From: Prevotellaceae bacterium UBA2718
Lineage (GTDB): Bacteria > Bacteroidota > Bacteroidia > Bacteroidales > Bacteroidaceae
Reading direction: 5' to 3'
DNA length: 10,150 nt
Assembly: GCA_002353975.1 (NCBI GenBank)
Contig: DEKQ01000133.1
Location: 29,568-39,717, forward strand
Positions 1 through 8,264 of the stretch are shown in pieces (position 1 is the first letter of the stretch; every line of letters begins with the position of its first letter). The position numbers were made by a program, and so were the translations under genes. The notes below the pieces were generated by a model, which ran no database searches, was not told where the DNA came from, and saw nothing but the letters and a program-made list of their open reading frames with translations.

Positions 1-933
1 GTCTTTGCCGGAGTGCCTGTTGACCGTAATGGCAGCGTAGAGACTCTGAACGGATACATTCATCGTATCGGTGGCGTGCTGAAGTATGACCAGAATGCAA
101 GAAATGCACTCTATGAGCGCCTGCGTCTGGACTCTTCAACATTCCTCTATGAGCTGATAAACAACGGTCTGCGTGGCGCAACACCTGCTGAGGTAAGCAC
201 ACTCAACGGTGGCGGTGACGGTAACCGCGTGGCATTCGAGAATACATTCTTCGACAACATCGTATGCTACAACCCAGGTACTCTGCTCCGATTCAACGTG
301 ATGGGCGCTTGGCGTGCACACAACTCTGACCAGTTCCAGGGATGGGACGTATATGACTTCGCAATCAAACTGCCTCATGTACCGACAGGCGAGTATGAGC
401 TGCGTATCATCTATCCTCCTATGGGACGTGGCGGACTGATGCAGTTCTACATCGGCAACAGCTCAAAGCAGTCTGACATGGTCGCAGTGGGCATCCCATT
501 CGACGCTTGTGCCGATCCTAACGTAGATGCTACCTTCGGCTATGAGCCAGAGCCTGACGATATAGATGACACATACGACTTCGGTGTAGCCAGTGACCAG
601 ACGATGCACGTTCGTGGTTACATGAGAGCACCGGCATCATTCTCACGTGGTACTTATAATACTATCACTGACCAGCTGACTTATTCAGACGATGACATCT
701 ATTCAGCAGCAAGGCAGATTACCGGTTCTACCAACTGCCGCACTGAGAAGGGTTACGGTACGATGATGCTGCGCCGTATCATCACTACCCAGCGCTTTGA
801 GCAGGGCAAGGACTACTGGCTGCGCATCAAGAACCTGGTGAACGACTCTAACCTTGGTTGGTCATTCGACTTCATAGAGCTCGTGCCACTGGATATCGTT
901 AATAACCAGAACATGTCCGAGGACTGGTATTAA
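1..933 (+). CDS. Fasciclin (FAS1) domain surface protein, 3' part only (5' end outside window)
   Basis: The frame is open from base 1 and stops at TAA 931-933, giving the last 310 residues of a longer protein; the GTG at 13 is just an internal valine. Visible residues 16-27 (LNGYIHRIGGVL) match the closing strand of a FAS1 domain, the 'NG-hydrophobic-H-x-I-x-x-V-L' signature. After a short helical link, roughly residues 65-300 are beta-rich, with alternating hydrophobic strands (YDFAIKLP, YELRIIYPP, KDYWLRIKNL) and the end FDFIELVP. This resembles a jelly-roll or carbohydrate-binding-like sandwich, but I cannot name the family. The next gene has the same order (FAS1, then a beta domain ending in a strand plus LIP and an aromatic tail), so the two are probably ancient paralogs. 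It is probably a secreted or surface lipoprotein, but the signal peptide is off the window. The gene is first in view of a likely operon with SusC and SusD. FAS1 domains are generally adhesion or protein-interaction modules; the ligand here is unknown. Confidence 0.75.
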   Translation, partial: VFAGVPVDRNGSVETLNGYIHRIGGVLKYDQNARNALYERLRLDSSTFLYELINNGLRGATPAEVSTLNGGGDGNRVAFENTFFDNIVCYNPGTLLRFNVMGAWRAHNSDQFQGWDVYDFAIKLPHVPTGEYELRIIYPPMGRGGLMQFYIGNSSKQSDMVAVGIPFDACADPNVDATFGYEPEPDDIDDTYDFGVASDQTMHVRGYMRAPASFSRGTYNTITDQLTYSDDDIYSAARQITGSTNCRTEKGYGTMMLRRIITTQRFEQGKDYWLRIKNLVNDSNLGWSFDFIELVPLDIVNNQNMSEDWY

Positions 934-943
934 GTCAATACAT

Positions 944-968
944 AATTCATAATTAATAATTCATAATT
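944..968. repeat. AT-rich direct repeat in the FAS1-FAS1 spacer
   Basis: AATTCATAATT occurs at 944-954 and again at 958-968, separated by three bases, inside the 51-bp spacer between the first stop codon and the ATG at 985. No TTTG/TAnnTTTG promoter pair or hairpin is evident in the spacer, so read-through from the upstream gene is the simpler explanation of how the next gene is expressed. Such A/T-rich leaders can stand in for a Shine-Dalgarno site in Bacteroidota; any role for the repetition itself is unknown. Confidence 0.6.
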
Positions 969-984
969 GATACAGACAACTATT

Positions 985-2805
985 ATGAAGAGAAATAAAT
1001 ATATAGGAATAATGATGCTGGCAGCAACAATGCTTGGTGCGGCATCCTGCTCTGACTATTCCGACTACAACACGGTGCCTGTTTCTCCAGAGGCGAGCGC
1101 TGACCAGACGTTGTGGCAGAATATCAGCAGCGACCCGCAGCTGACGAAGTTTGCGACACTGGCTAAGCAGTGCAACTTCTCAGAGGCCCTGAACAGCCCA
1201 CGATTCTATACCGTGTGGGCACCGACAGATGACGCTTTCGACAATGATGAGTATGAAAGACTCCTCGCAAGCGACAGCGCAACGGTGCTGAAGGAATTCA
1301 TTCAGCAGCACATCACGGAGTACAACTATCCGGTATCATCTGCTTTGGAGAAGAAAACAATTGTGTCGCTGAACCTGAAGCACCACGACTTCACGCAGAC
1401 ATCATTTGATGAATTCCCCTATACAGACGTCAACCTGCCGGCATCTAACGGCGTGATGCACAAGATTAGCGGATACTCTGAGTTCTTCAGCAATCTCTAT
1501 GAGAATATCGACAACCTCGAAGGTTGTGACTCTCTCAAGAAGTATGTTCAGAAGTATGACATCGAAGTCCTTGACCCGAACAATTCAGTCATCGGTCCTA
1601 TCAAGGATGGTAAGCAGACTTATCTGGACTCTGTGATGAGAAAGCAGAATACTGTTATTGCCAGCATCATGCGTGCAAGCCTTGACAATGAGGACTCTAC
1701 CTACTGTATGGTTATTCCGAACGACAAAGCGTGGAAGGCTGCTTATGCTAAGATAGCTCCATACTACAAGTACATCGCCAAGATGGACTACATGGATCTG
1801 TCAAAGAAGACAAGTGTAGCATCTTCTACAACAGCCACCACAGCCAAGGCTGACGAGGCTGCTACGACCACCAGCGAGTTCCAGGACTCACTGACTTGCC
1901 GTAACATCGTAAGGAATCTGGTGTTCTCTAACTCTACTCCACGCAATCAGGCTCTGTTTGGTTTGGGTACAATAGCACCAAGTGACTCACTGCTCTCTAC
2001 TCCCGGTAACTACCTGCAGAACGGTCAGGAGATACTGAATCACACTGTTGACATGGACGAGATGAGTAACGGCGTAGCCCGTGTGGTAGATTCTCTCACT
2101 TACTATCCATGGGATACGTATGTGCCTTGTGTCGTTTCCACAATGCCTGAACAGACTCTGAAGGTAAAGGACTCAAAGCCTTCTACATTGAAAAAGACCA
2201 TACCTCTTGACGATCTGAAGGAACGTCGTGATACTCTCTTCAGCAAGGTGCCAAAGATGTTTAACCAGTGGCTCTTCCCTGCAAAGGAGAAGTTCTTCAC
2301 CTACTATGCGGTGGACAGCACCAACATTGACGGTACTACAGGTAAGCCAGAGCTGAACTTCAAACTTAACGGCGTACGTTCTGCTACATACCACATCTAT
2401 GTAATAACAGTTCCTGACCAGATCTCTAATGATTTTGCCGCAACTACGCCGAAGCCATATTATCTGCGCTTCTACCTCAGCTGGACTGATGCAAACAATA
2501 AGCAGCAATATACAGTGCTGCCAGAGGGCGCAAGATCGACTTACGAGGTTACTACCGCTGACGGTAAAAGCACTGCAACACTGACGTATGTGGGCGACCC
2601 GGGACGTGTAAACGTCATAGACCTGGGTGAGTTTACATTCCCAGCTTGCTATGCCGGAACTAATGCATATCCAAGCCTTATGATGATGCACACTAAGACT
2701 TACACCTCTGCGTCTAACCGTAACAAGTACGAGCAGCAGATGCGTGTTGCCGGTGTCTATCTCATACCGAAGGAGTATAATGACTATTGGGCAAATAAAG
2801 AATGA
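985..2805 (+). CDS. Fasciclin (FAS1) domain lipoprotein, 606 aa
   Basis: This is a predicted surface lipoprotein. I chose ATG 985 because it places a standard signal (MKRNKYIGIMMLAATMLG) directly before the lipobox AAS-C, with Cys22 as the lipidated residue. An in-frame TTG at 967 would only add six unlikely residues. The first FAS1 domain spans about 40-163, with FYTVWAPTDDAFD near 74-86 and the closing NGVMHKISG near 155-163. A second, divergent FAS1-like unit spans about 165-371, with CMVIPNDKAW at 241-250 and NGVARVVDSL at 362-371. It is interrupted by a Thr/Ala/Ser-rich low-complexity insert (about 275-300). Residues about 385-606 form a beta-rich domain ending in MRVAGVYLIP and an aromatic tail, like the preceding gene product. 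The acidic Ser/Asp run just after the lipid cysteine (SDYSDYN) is compatible with surface export, although the signal is not clear-cut. The gene abuts the SusC gene, which suggests a partner or substrate-binding role in the transporter complex. That role is inference. Confidence 0.85.
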   Translation: MKRNKYIGIMMLAATMLGAASCSDYSDYNTVPVSPEASADQTLWQNISSDPQLTKFATLAKQCNFSEALNSPRFYTVWAPTDDAFDNDEYERLLASDSATVLKEFIQQHITEYNYPVSSALEKKTIVSLNLKHHDFTQTSFDEFPYTDVNLPASNGVMHKISGYSEFFSNLYENIDNLEGCDSLKKYVQKYDIEVLDPNNSVIGPIKDGKQTYLDSVMRKQNTVIASIMRASLDNEDSTYCMVIPNDKAWKAAYAKIAPYYKYIAKMDYMDLSKKTSVASSTTATTAKADEAATTTSEFQDSLTCRNIVRNLVFSNSTPRNQALFGLGTIAPSDSLLSTPGNYLQNGQEILNHTVDMDEMSNGVARVVDSLTYYPWDTYVPCVVSTMPEQTLKVKDSKPSTLKKTIPLDDLKERRDTLFSKVPKMFNQWLFPAKEKFFTYYAVDSTNIDGTTGKPELNFKLNGVRSATYHIYVITVPDQISNDFAATTPKPYYLRFYLSWTDANNKQQYTVLPEGARSTYEVTTADGKSTATLTYVGDPGRVNVIDLGEFTFPACYAGTNAYPSLMMMHTKTYTSASNRNKYEQQMRVAGVYLIPKEYNDYWANKE

Positions 2806-5800
2806 TGACGAATATGAAAAGTACTATATATAACTTCCTACAGCGTCAGAGTCTCAGACTCTCACTCTGTGCCATTGTCTTGACAGCAAGCACAGTGGCT
2901 ATTGCACAGGATGAGTTCGATGAAGAGGAGAGCACAGGCCTCAAGGCCCCCAAGCGCTCCGTCGTCGTTGACAATAATCCTACTATCAATGTGCAGGGTG
3001 TTGTTGTTGACGATGCAACGAAGAAGCCTGTCGCAGGCGTTCGCCTTCAGACTCTCAACGACAACCGTTATGCTGCCATGACCGATGCCGAAGGTAAGTT
3101 TACCATCAAGGTGCCTACCTTCGCCACATCCCTCTTTGTGCAGGCTCCTAAGTATCTGTCACAGCAGGTGTCTATCATCGCGGGTGACTCTCTGCAGCAA
3201 GTGAAGGTTAACTTGCTTAGCAATGCCTTCGCCTCAATGTATGAGGACGGAACCACGATTACGGCTCAGAACAGCTTTATCTCTGACGGCAATGGCCTGA
3301 CCATCGATGAGGAGATAACTAAGAAACTTGGTGGCGACATTCACACCACAATGCATTCAGGCAACCTGGATCAGGGCGCTGCAATGTTCATCCGTGGTAT
3401 CAGTTCTATCAATGCTAATTCTCAGCCGCTTGTCATCCTTGATGGAGTAGAGCTGGATATGCAGCGCAACCGTGAGTCACTTCACCTCGGCGACATCTTC
3501 AATATGCTGTCAACAGTAGCTCCTGAAGACATTGACAAGGTGACAGTGCTGAAGAATGCCACCGCACTGTATGGTGCACGCGGTGCCAACGGTGTGATAC
3601 TCATCAATACCAAGCGTGGTAAGTCTATGGCTACACGTATTGATGCAAAGGTCGGTGTGGGCTGGACTTACCTTCCTAAGACTCCTACAATGATGAATGC
3701 ATCGCAGTATCGTAACTATGCCACTGAGATGCTCGGTACAATTCCAGAAGTGCAGCAGCGCATCGGTTCCATCACGAACCCACTGCAGTTCAACTTCCTC
3801 AACGATGCAAAGGACGGTTACTACTATAACACCTACCACAATGACACCAACTGGAAGGACTATGTGTATCGCACAGCGCTGACACACAACTACAGCATCA
3901 ACGTGCAGGGTGGTGATGACATCGGTATGTATAACCTCTCCGTTGCCTACATCCAGACGATGAAGAACGTCAAGGAGACCAGCTATGACCGCATCAACGT
4001 GCGTTTCAACACTGATATCAACCTGCTGTACAACCTGCACACCAAGTTTGATATGTCGTTCTCTCGTTCCAATACGAACCTTCAGGACGATGGCATACTG
4101 CCAAATCTCAGTTCTGGTACAGTGACATCGCCTACGTTCCTGGCACTGATAAAGAGCCCACTGCTCAATCCTTATCAGTATAACAAGAACATTGAGAACT
4201 TCACATCACTGATCTCTGATGCGGATGATCTCTACAGCACGCTGAAGAATGGCAACTATTCACTTGCCAACCCATTGGCTCTGTTCGACAACGGTGCCGG
4301 TGAGCGTAAGAACCGTAACGAGAATACATTCTTCAATGTAACGATCACACCTACATACGACATCAACAAGTACTGGAAGGTATCTTCACACTTCAGCTAC
4401 TATCTGAACCGTAACTCTCAGGCTTACTACCGTCCAAACATCGGTCTGCCTTCATTCGCAATCGAGAACCTCGGTACGGTATATTCAAAGACCGCGTCTA
4501 TCTTCTCTAAGGAGACCAACATCCTGAGCAATACGCACGTAGATTGGAACAAGAAGTTCGGTGCTCATAGCATCAACGCTATGGCTGGTTTCCGCTACAA
4601 CTACTTCTCATTTGACAATAGCGACCTCAACACGCAGTACTCTACCAAGGGTGAGGACGATAAGAACCCGCAGCTTAAGGCAGGTGATGACGTGTATTCA
4701 AAGGTTACTGGCGCTGACGATGTATGGAAGAACATGCAGATGTACATTTCCGGTGACTATGACTACATGAACAAATACTTCGCTACAGTATCTCTCTTGG
4801 GTGAGGCAAACAGCCGCTTCGGTTCCAAGGCCAAGGGCGGTATGAAGTTGTTCGGAGTCAAGTGGGCCGTCTTCCCAAGCGTACAGCTCGGTTGGGTGAT
4901 GACTAACGAGAAGTGGTTCCCGAAGGATGGCTTCGTCAATTACCTGCGCCTCAATGCCGGCTTTGACGTGAGCGGTAACGATGATATCTCCAACTACGCT
5001 GCCCGCACCTCTTTCAATACCGTACGTTACAACTACACCGAGATTGGTATCCAGTTGACGAACGTGGGTAATGAGGAGATAAAGTGGGAGACAACCAGCA
5101 AGTTCAACTTCGGTCTGCAGTCCAACTTCCTGCACAACCGCTTGGGCTTCAGGTTCGACTTCTACGTTCACAACACCAGCGACCTGCTGACTCTCAAGAC
5201 CTTCGAGAACCCAATCGGCGGTATCAATAACTATTGGACCAACGACGGTAAGGTACGCAACGTCGGTTTCGAGATGGGTATCAACGGCAAGCCAATCGCT
5301 ACAAAGGACTGGCATCTTGAGCTCGGAGCCACGATGGGTCACTACAGCAACAAGGTTAAGGCACTGGCTAACGGTGACTTCACATCTTCTATCTATGGTG
5401 ACAAGAACATCCTCACCTCTGTCGGCAACCCTGTAGGCGTATTCTACGGCTATAAGACCAACGGCGTATTCGCTACCAGCGAAGAGGCAGCCGCTTCAGG
5501 TAAGTATATCGTTGACGAGACCGGAGCAAAGAAATACTTCGCTGCCGGTGACATGAACTTCGTAGATCAGAATGGTGACGGTGAGATAAACGAGGCTGAC
5601 AAGGTAATCATTGGCAATCCTAACCCAGGTATCTATGGTAACGTCTTCCTCAACCTCACATGGAAGCGCTTCACACTCGGCATGACCTTCAACTATACTG
5701 TTGGCAACGACGTATATAACTACCAGCGCTCAATCCTCAACAGCGGTTCTACACTCTACAACCAGCAGGTTGCTGAAATAGGCCATTGGCGCTACGAGGG

Positions 5801-6122
5801 TCAGATAACTAATCTTCCAAAGGTGACATACGGTGACCCAATGGGCAACAACCGTTTCTCTGACCGCTGGATAGAAGATGGTTCATACATGCGTCTGAAG
5901 AGCCTCATGCTCACCTATCAGGTGCCCATCCCAGAGGCATGGCAGTCTTGGCTGCAGGGCGTATCTGTATGGGCTGAGGGCCGCAACCTCTTCACCATCA
6001 CTAAGTACACCGGCAACGACCCAGAGTTCTCTGTAAGCAACAACCAGCTCTATCAGGGCATCGATGGTGGAAACATCGCTCAGGGACGTATGTTCTCTAT
6101 GGGTGTTAAGATTAACCTCTAA
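2802..6122 (+). CDS. SusC/RagA family TonB-linked outer-membrane transporter
   Basis: This is a TonB-dependent beta-barrel that imports a substrate across the outer membrane with a SusD lid. Numbering from ATG 2802 (1106 aa): signal peptide about 1-36 (cleavage near AIAQ/DEF), an acidic stretch (DEFDEEE), and a carboxypeptidase-regulatory-like domain about 61-137 (INVQGVVVDDATKKPVAGV and TDAEGKFTI). The plug follows, with FIRGISS at 197-203, PLVILDGVELD at 209-219 and ALYGARGANGVILINTKRG at 255-273. The barrel fills the rest and ends in MGVKINL, a typical terminal strand. No STN domain is seen, so sigma/anti-sigma signalling through it is not expected. An EF-hand-like loop (DQNGDGEINEAD, 922-933) lies in the barrel, as is common in SusC proteins. 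ATG 2802 overlaps the upstream stop by four bases, suggesting translational coupling. ATG 2814 (MKSTIYN) is an equally plausible start with a shorter signal peptide. The length is normal for the family. The substrate cannot be told from the sequence. Confidence 0.95.
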   Translation: MMTNMKSTIYNFLQRQSLRLSLCAIVLTASTVAIAQDEFDEEESTGLKAPKRSVVVDNNPTINVQGVVVDDATKKPVAGVRLQTLNDNRYAAMTDAEGKFTIKVPTFATSLFVQAPKYLSQQVSIIAGDSLQQVKVNLLSNAFASMYEDGTTITAQNSFISDGNGLTIDEEITKKLGGDIHTTMHSGNLDQGAAMFIRGISSINANSQPLVILDGVELDMQRNRESLHLGDIFNMLSTVAPEDIDKVTVLKNATALYGARGANGVILINTKRGKSMATRIDAKVGVGWTYLPKTPTMMNASQYRNYATEMLGTIPEVQQRIGSITNPLQFNFLNDAKDGYYYNTYHNDTNWKDYVYRTALTHNYSINVQGGDDIGMYNLSVAYIQTMKNVKETSYDRINVRFNTDINLLYNLHTKFDMSFSRSNTNLQDDGILPNLSSGTVTSPTFLALIKSPLLNPYQYNKNIENFTSLISDADDLYSTLKNGNYSLANPLALFDNGAGERKNRNENTFFNVTITPTYDINKYWKVSSHFSYYLNRNSQAYYRPNIGLPSFAIENLGTVYSKTASIFSKETNILSNTHVDWNKKFGAHSINAMAGFRYNYFSFDNSDLNTQYSTKGEDDKNPQLKAGDDVYSKVTGADDVWKNMQMYISGDYDYMNKYFATVSLLGEANSRFGSKAKGGMKLFGVKWAVFPSVQLGWVMTNEKWFPKDGFVNYLRLNAGFDVSGNDDISNYAARTSFNTVRYNYTEIGIQLTNVGNEEIKWETTSKFNFGLQSNFLHNRLGFRFDFYVHNTSDLLTLKTFENPIGGINNYWTNDGKVRNVGFEMGINGKPIATKDWHLELGATMGHYSNKVKALANGDFTSSIYGDKNILTSVGNPVGVFYGYKTNGVFATSEEAAASGKYIVDETGAKKYFAAGDMNFVDQNGDGEINEADKVIIGNPNPGIYGNVFLNLTWKRFTLGMTFNYTVGNDVYNYQRSILNSGSTLYNQQVAEIGHWRYEGQITNLPKVTYGDPMGNNRFSDRWIEDGSYMRLKSLMLTYQVPIPEAWQSWLQGVSVWAEGRNLFTITKYTGNDPEFSVSNNQLYQGIDGGNIAQGRMFSMGVKINL

Positions 6123-6138
6123 TGAATGCACAATTAAT

Positions 6139-8139
6139 ATGAAAAAGATATTATATTCAATCATTGCAGTGCTCGGCATATTCGGAACCACAAGCTGTTC
6201 CGATGTGCTCGAGTCTGACAGCTCGCGCCAGCTGTTTGAGCCTTCGCTCAGCGAGAAGACCGACTCTGTCTTCTATGCTTACGGCATCATGCAGGCCATG
6301 CAGCAACTCGCTGACCAGTATTACTTCCAGAACGAGATGCGCGGCGACTTGGTAACTACCACAAGCAAGGCTACCACACACCTGAAGAATCTTGCGTCCT
6401 TCACGGCTGATGTCACCAACAAGTATGACAGTGTTTACCTTTATTATAAGGTAATCAACAACTGTAACTACTATCTGGCACACCGCGACACGACGCTTGC
6501 AACCGGTTCGCGCAACGTCGTGTGCAACGAGTATGCCGCAGTGGCATCATTCCGCGCTTGGGCATATCTGCAGCTGGCACGTCAGTATGGCAGTGCGCCA
6601 TACGTTACAGAGCCTGTGACGACTATTGACCAGATTAACTCCAACACCTCAATGTCGTCTTACGCAACAATCCTTGCAGGCGAGGCAGAGAACCTGGAGA
6701 AACTGAAGGCACGCTACTCTGATGAGCAGATAGATGTTCCTAATTTCAATCAGTCATCACGCTCCATTGGTAAATTGAACTGGGATAACAGTATTACAAA
6801 GTACATCAATCCAGCAAGGTGCTTCATTCCGCTCAATGTGGTGCTTGGTGATATCTATCTGGAGCTCGGCGAGTATGAGAAAGCTGCCAAGTGCTACTAC
6901 CAGTATCTGCGCTATCAGGGAGAACACAATCTCTCACTTGCCGCTGTAGGCTACGTTACTTTCTTAACTACTAACTATAGGTTCTACAGTCCTATCTTCA
7001 AGAATCTGACGGACTTCCCTGCAGACTATAACGCGTCGCAGCAGTCAACGCTATGGAATGCTCCAAACTGGGAAAGCTCTTTCACACATAGCTCATGGCC
7101 TGGTGATGTAATATCTTATATACCAATGTCAGTGAACTATACCCAGGGTAAGACCACAGACATACCGGCTACGTTTGGCTACAGTTACTACGGCACAGAC
7201 AAGAATGGTGATGTGAAGACTCCGTATGAAGGATTATTTAACTGTCCTAAGACACAGGAGATTCAGGTAGTTCCATCCAAGACATACTGCGACTCTGCCC
7301 GCACTGCCCAGTACTACTACTACACAGAAAGATCTACAGTCGGCAAACAGTACTGGAGCATCAAGAATGCACCTCTTGGTGATGCGCGAGCATGCATCAT
7401 CAATCAGGGTGTCGGTGAAGACTCTTCTTACGTTTATTGTGAGAAGCCTTCAACAGCTTACATCACGCTCTATCGTGTTACCACCGTTTGGCTCCACCTT
7501 GCCGAGGCTCTCAACCGCATGGGATACCCCGATGCAGCCTTTGCCGTGCTGAAGAATGGTATTCATACAGAGCTGATTAACTATCGCCGCTATGTGGTAT
7601 ATCAGAGGGATGAGGAAGGTAATTTAATCCTTGATGAAGAGGGCAACAGGGTTATCGATACAGAGAATTCTCACATCGATGATAACTACTACCTCAGTCA
7701 GGATGCGTACGAGTTGCTGACCACCACGCTGCCTTTCCTGGCTCAGGAGAACTCTGAGATATTCCGTAACGGTACTGTAAAGGCTTTCACGGGTATTCAT
7801 TCTCACGGTGCAGGTGCTGTTGACTATATCAATTCAACTTACCGATTCAACACAGTGGTAAGGGCAAAGATTGATGACATCTATGCTAAGTTCAACCTTG
7901 GCACACCTTCTTACACCAAGGAGGACTACATCAACGCTATGGAAGACCTGCTCTGCGATGAGTATGCCATGGAGTTTGCCTTCGAGGGCACTCGCTACTC
8001 TGACCTGCGCCGTCTGGCCCTGCACAAGAATCAGGCCGGCACCTACTCAGGCAACTTCGGTGACACCTGGCTCAGCCACATGCTGCAGAACAATGCAGCC
8101 GGCATAACGACCCAGAACTGCTACCTGCCATATAAATAA
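6139..8139 (+). CDS. SusD/RagB family nutrient-binding outer-membrane lipoprotein
   Basis: This is the likely lid partner of the SusC protein encoded 16 bp upstream; it binds the ligand at the cell surface and closes over the barrel. I chose ATG 6139 because it gives a classic signal MKKILYSIIAVLGIFGTTSC with Cys20 as the lipidated residue; frames opening earlier overlap the susC end and bury the signal. The protein is 666 aa, on the long side for the family. An N-terminal SusD-like region is followed by a TPR-like helix pair near 230-260 (LGDIYLELGEYEKAAKCYYQYL region). The C-terminal SusD/RagB signature EYAMEFAFEGTRYSDLRR is at 608-625. Between them are aromatic, loop-rich segments that probably shape the ligand pocket, and a small tandem DEEGN repeat (491-503). 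It is the last gene of the presumed operon, with a strong hairpin 28 bp after its stop. Ligand class is not predictable. Confidence 0.94.
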   Translation: MKKILYSIIAVLGIFGTTSCSDVLESDSSRQLFEPSLSEKTDSVFYAYGIMQAMQQLADQYYFQNEMRGDLVTTTSKATTHLKNLASFTADVTNKYDSVYLYYKVINNCNYYLAHRDTTLATGSRNVVCNEYAAVASFRAWAYLQLARQYGSAPYVTEPVTTIDQINSNTSMSSYATILAGEAENLEKLKARYSDEQIDVPNFNQSSRSIGKLNWDNSITKYINPARCFIPLNVVLGDIYLELGEYEKAAKCYYQYLRYQGEHNLSLAAVGYVTFLTTNYRFYSPIFKNLTDFPADYNASQQSTLWNAPNWESSFTHSSWPGDVISYIPMSVNYTQGKTTDIPATFGYSYYGTDKNGDVKTPYEGLFNCPKTQEIQVVPSKTYCDSARTAQYYYYTERSTVGKQYWSIKNAPLGDARACIINQGVGEDSSYVYCEKPSTAYITLYRVTTVWLHLAEALNRMGYPDAAFAVLKNGIHTELINYRRYVVYQRDEEGNLILDEEGNRVIDTENSHIDDNYYLSQDAYELLTTTLPFLAQENSEIFRNGTVKAFTGIHSHGAGAVDYINSTYRFNTVVRAKIDDIYAKFNLGTPSYTKEDYINAMEDLLCDEYAMEFAFEGTRYSDLRRLALHKNQAGTYSGNFGDTWLSHMLQNNAAGITTQNCYLPYK

Positions 8140-8167
8140 GGTATAGATAGAAATATATATACAACAG

Positions 8168-8249
8168 ACCGTGGCTGATTAATGGTCATTTGTGTTGTTT
8201 GCAACATGAATATCCAGTAATCAGCCACGGTTGTTTCTTGTTGTTTTTT
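8168..8249 (+). terminator. Long hairpin with T-rich tail after the SusD gene
   Basis: A perfect 14-bp inverted repeat (ACCGTGGCTGATTA at 8168-8181, complement at 8218-8231) encloses a second stem. After one mismatch, 8183-8185 pairs with 8214-8216. After a 2x2 internal loop, 8188-8197 pairs with 8202-8211, with two G-U pairs, leaving a TTTG tetraloop. Together this makes an almost continuous 27-bp stem, followed by the T-rich stretch TTGTTTCTTGTTG and a six-T run (8244-8249). It lies between the end of the SusD gene and the next promoter, so intrinsic termination of the operon is the likeliest role. It is longer than a usual terminator stem, and the T run starts 12 nt past the stem base. It could also protect the mRNA 3' end or be a structured repeat element. 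Confidence 0.7.
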
Positions 8250-8264
8250 CGGCTAATGATGCAG

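Noticed and set aside
967..984. TTG at 967 as start of the FAS1 lipoprotein
   Set aside because: It would place six extra residues before a standard lipoprotein signal and lies inside the AT-rich repeat; ATG 985 fits far better.
934..984. Possible promoter before the FAS1 lipoprotein gene
   Set aside because: The spacer is AT-rich but lacks TTTG and TAnnTTTG elements at proper spacing, so read-through is preferred.
4698..5342. Long antisense open frame (214 codons) within the SusC gene
   Set aside because: It lies entirely opposite a clear SusC barrel region, its translation is rich in V/H/L without domain patterns, and it has no promoter or start context. It is a by-product of the codon use of the sense gene.
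6064..6138. Upstream in-frame start for the SusD gene overlapping the end of susC
   Set aside because: It would bury the lipoprotein signal 25 residues into the protein; ATG 6139 directly begins the signal peptide.
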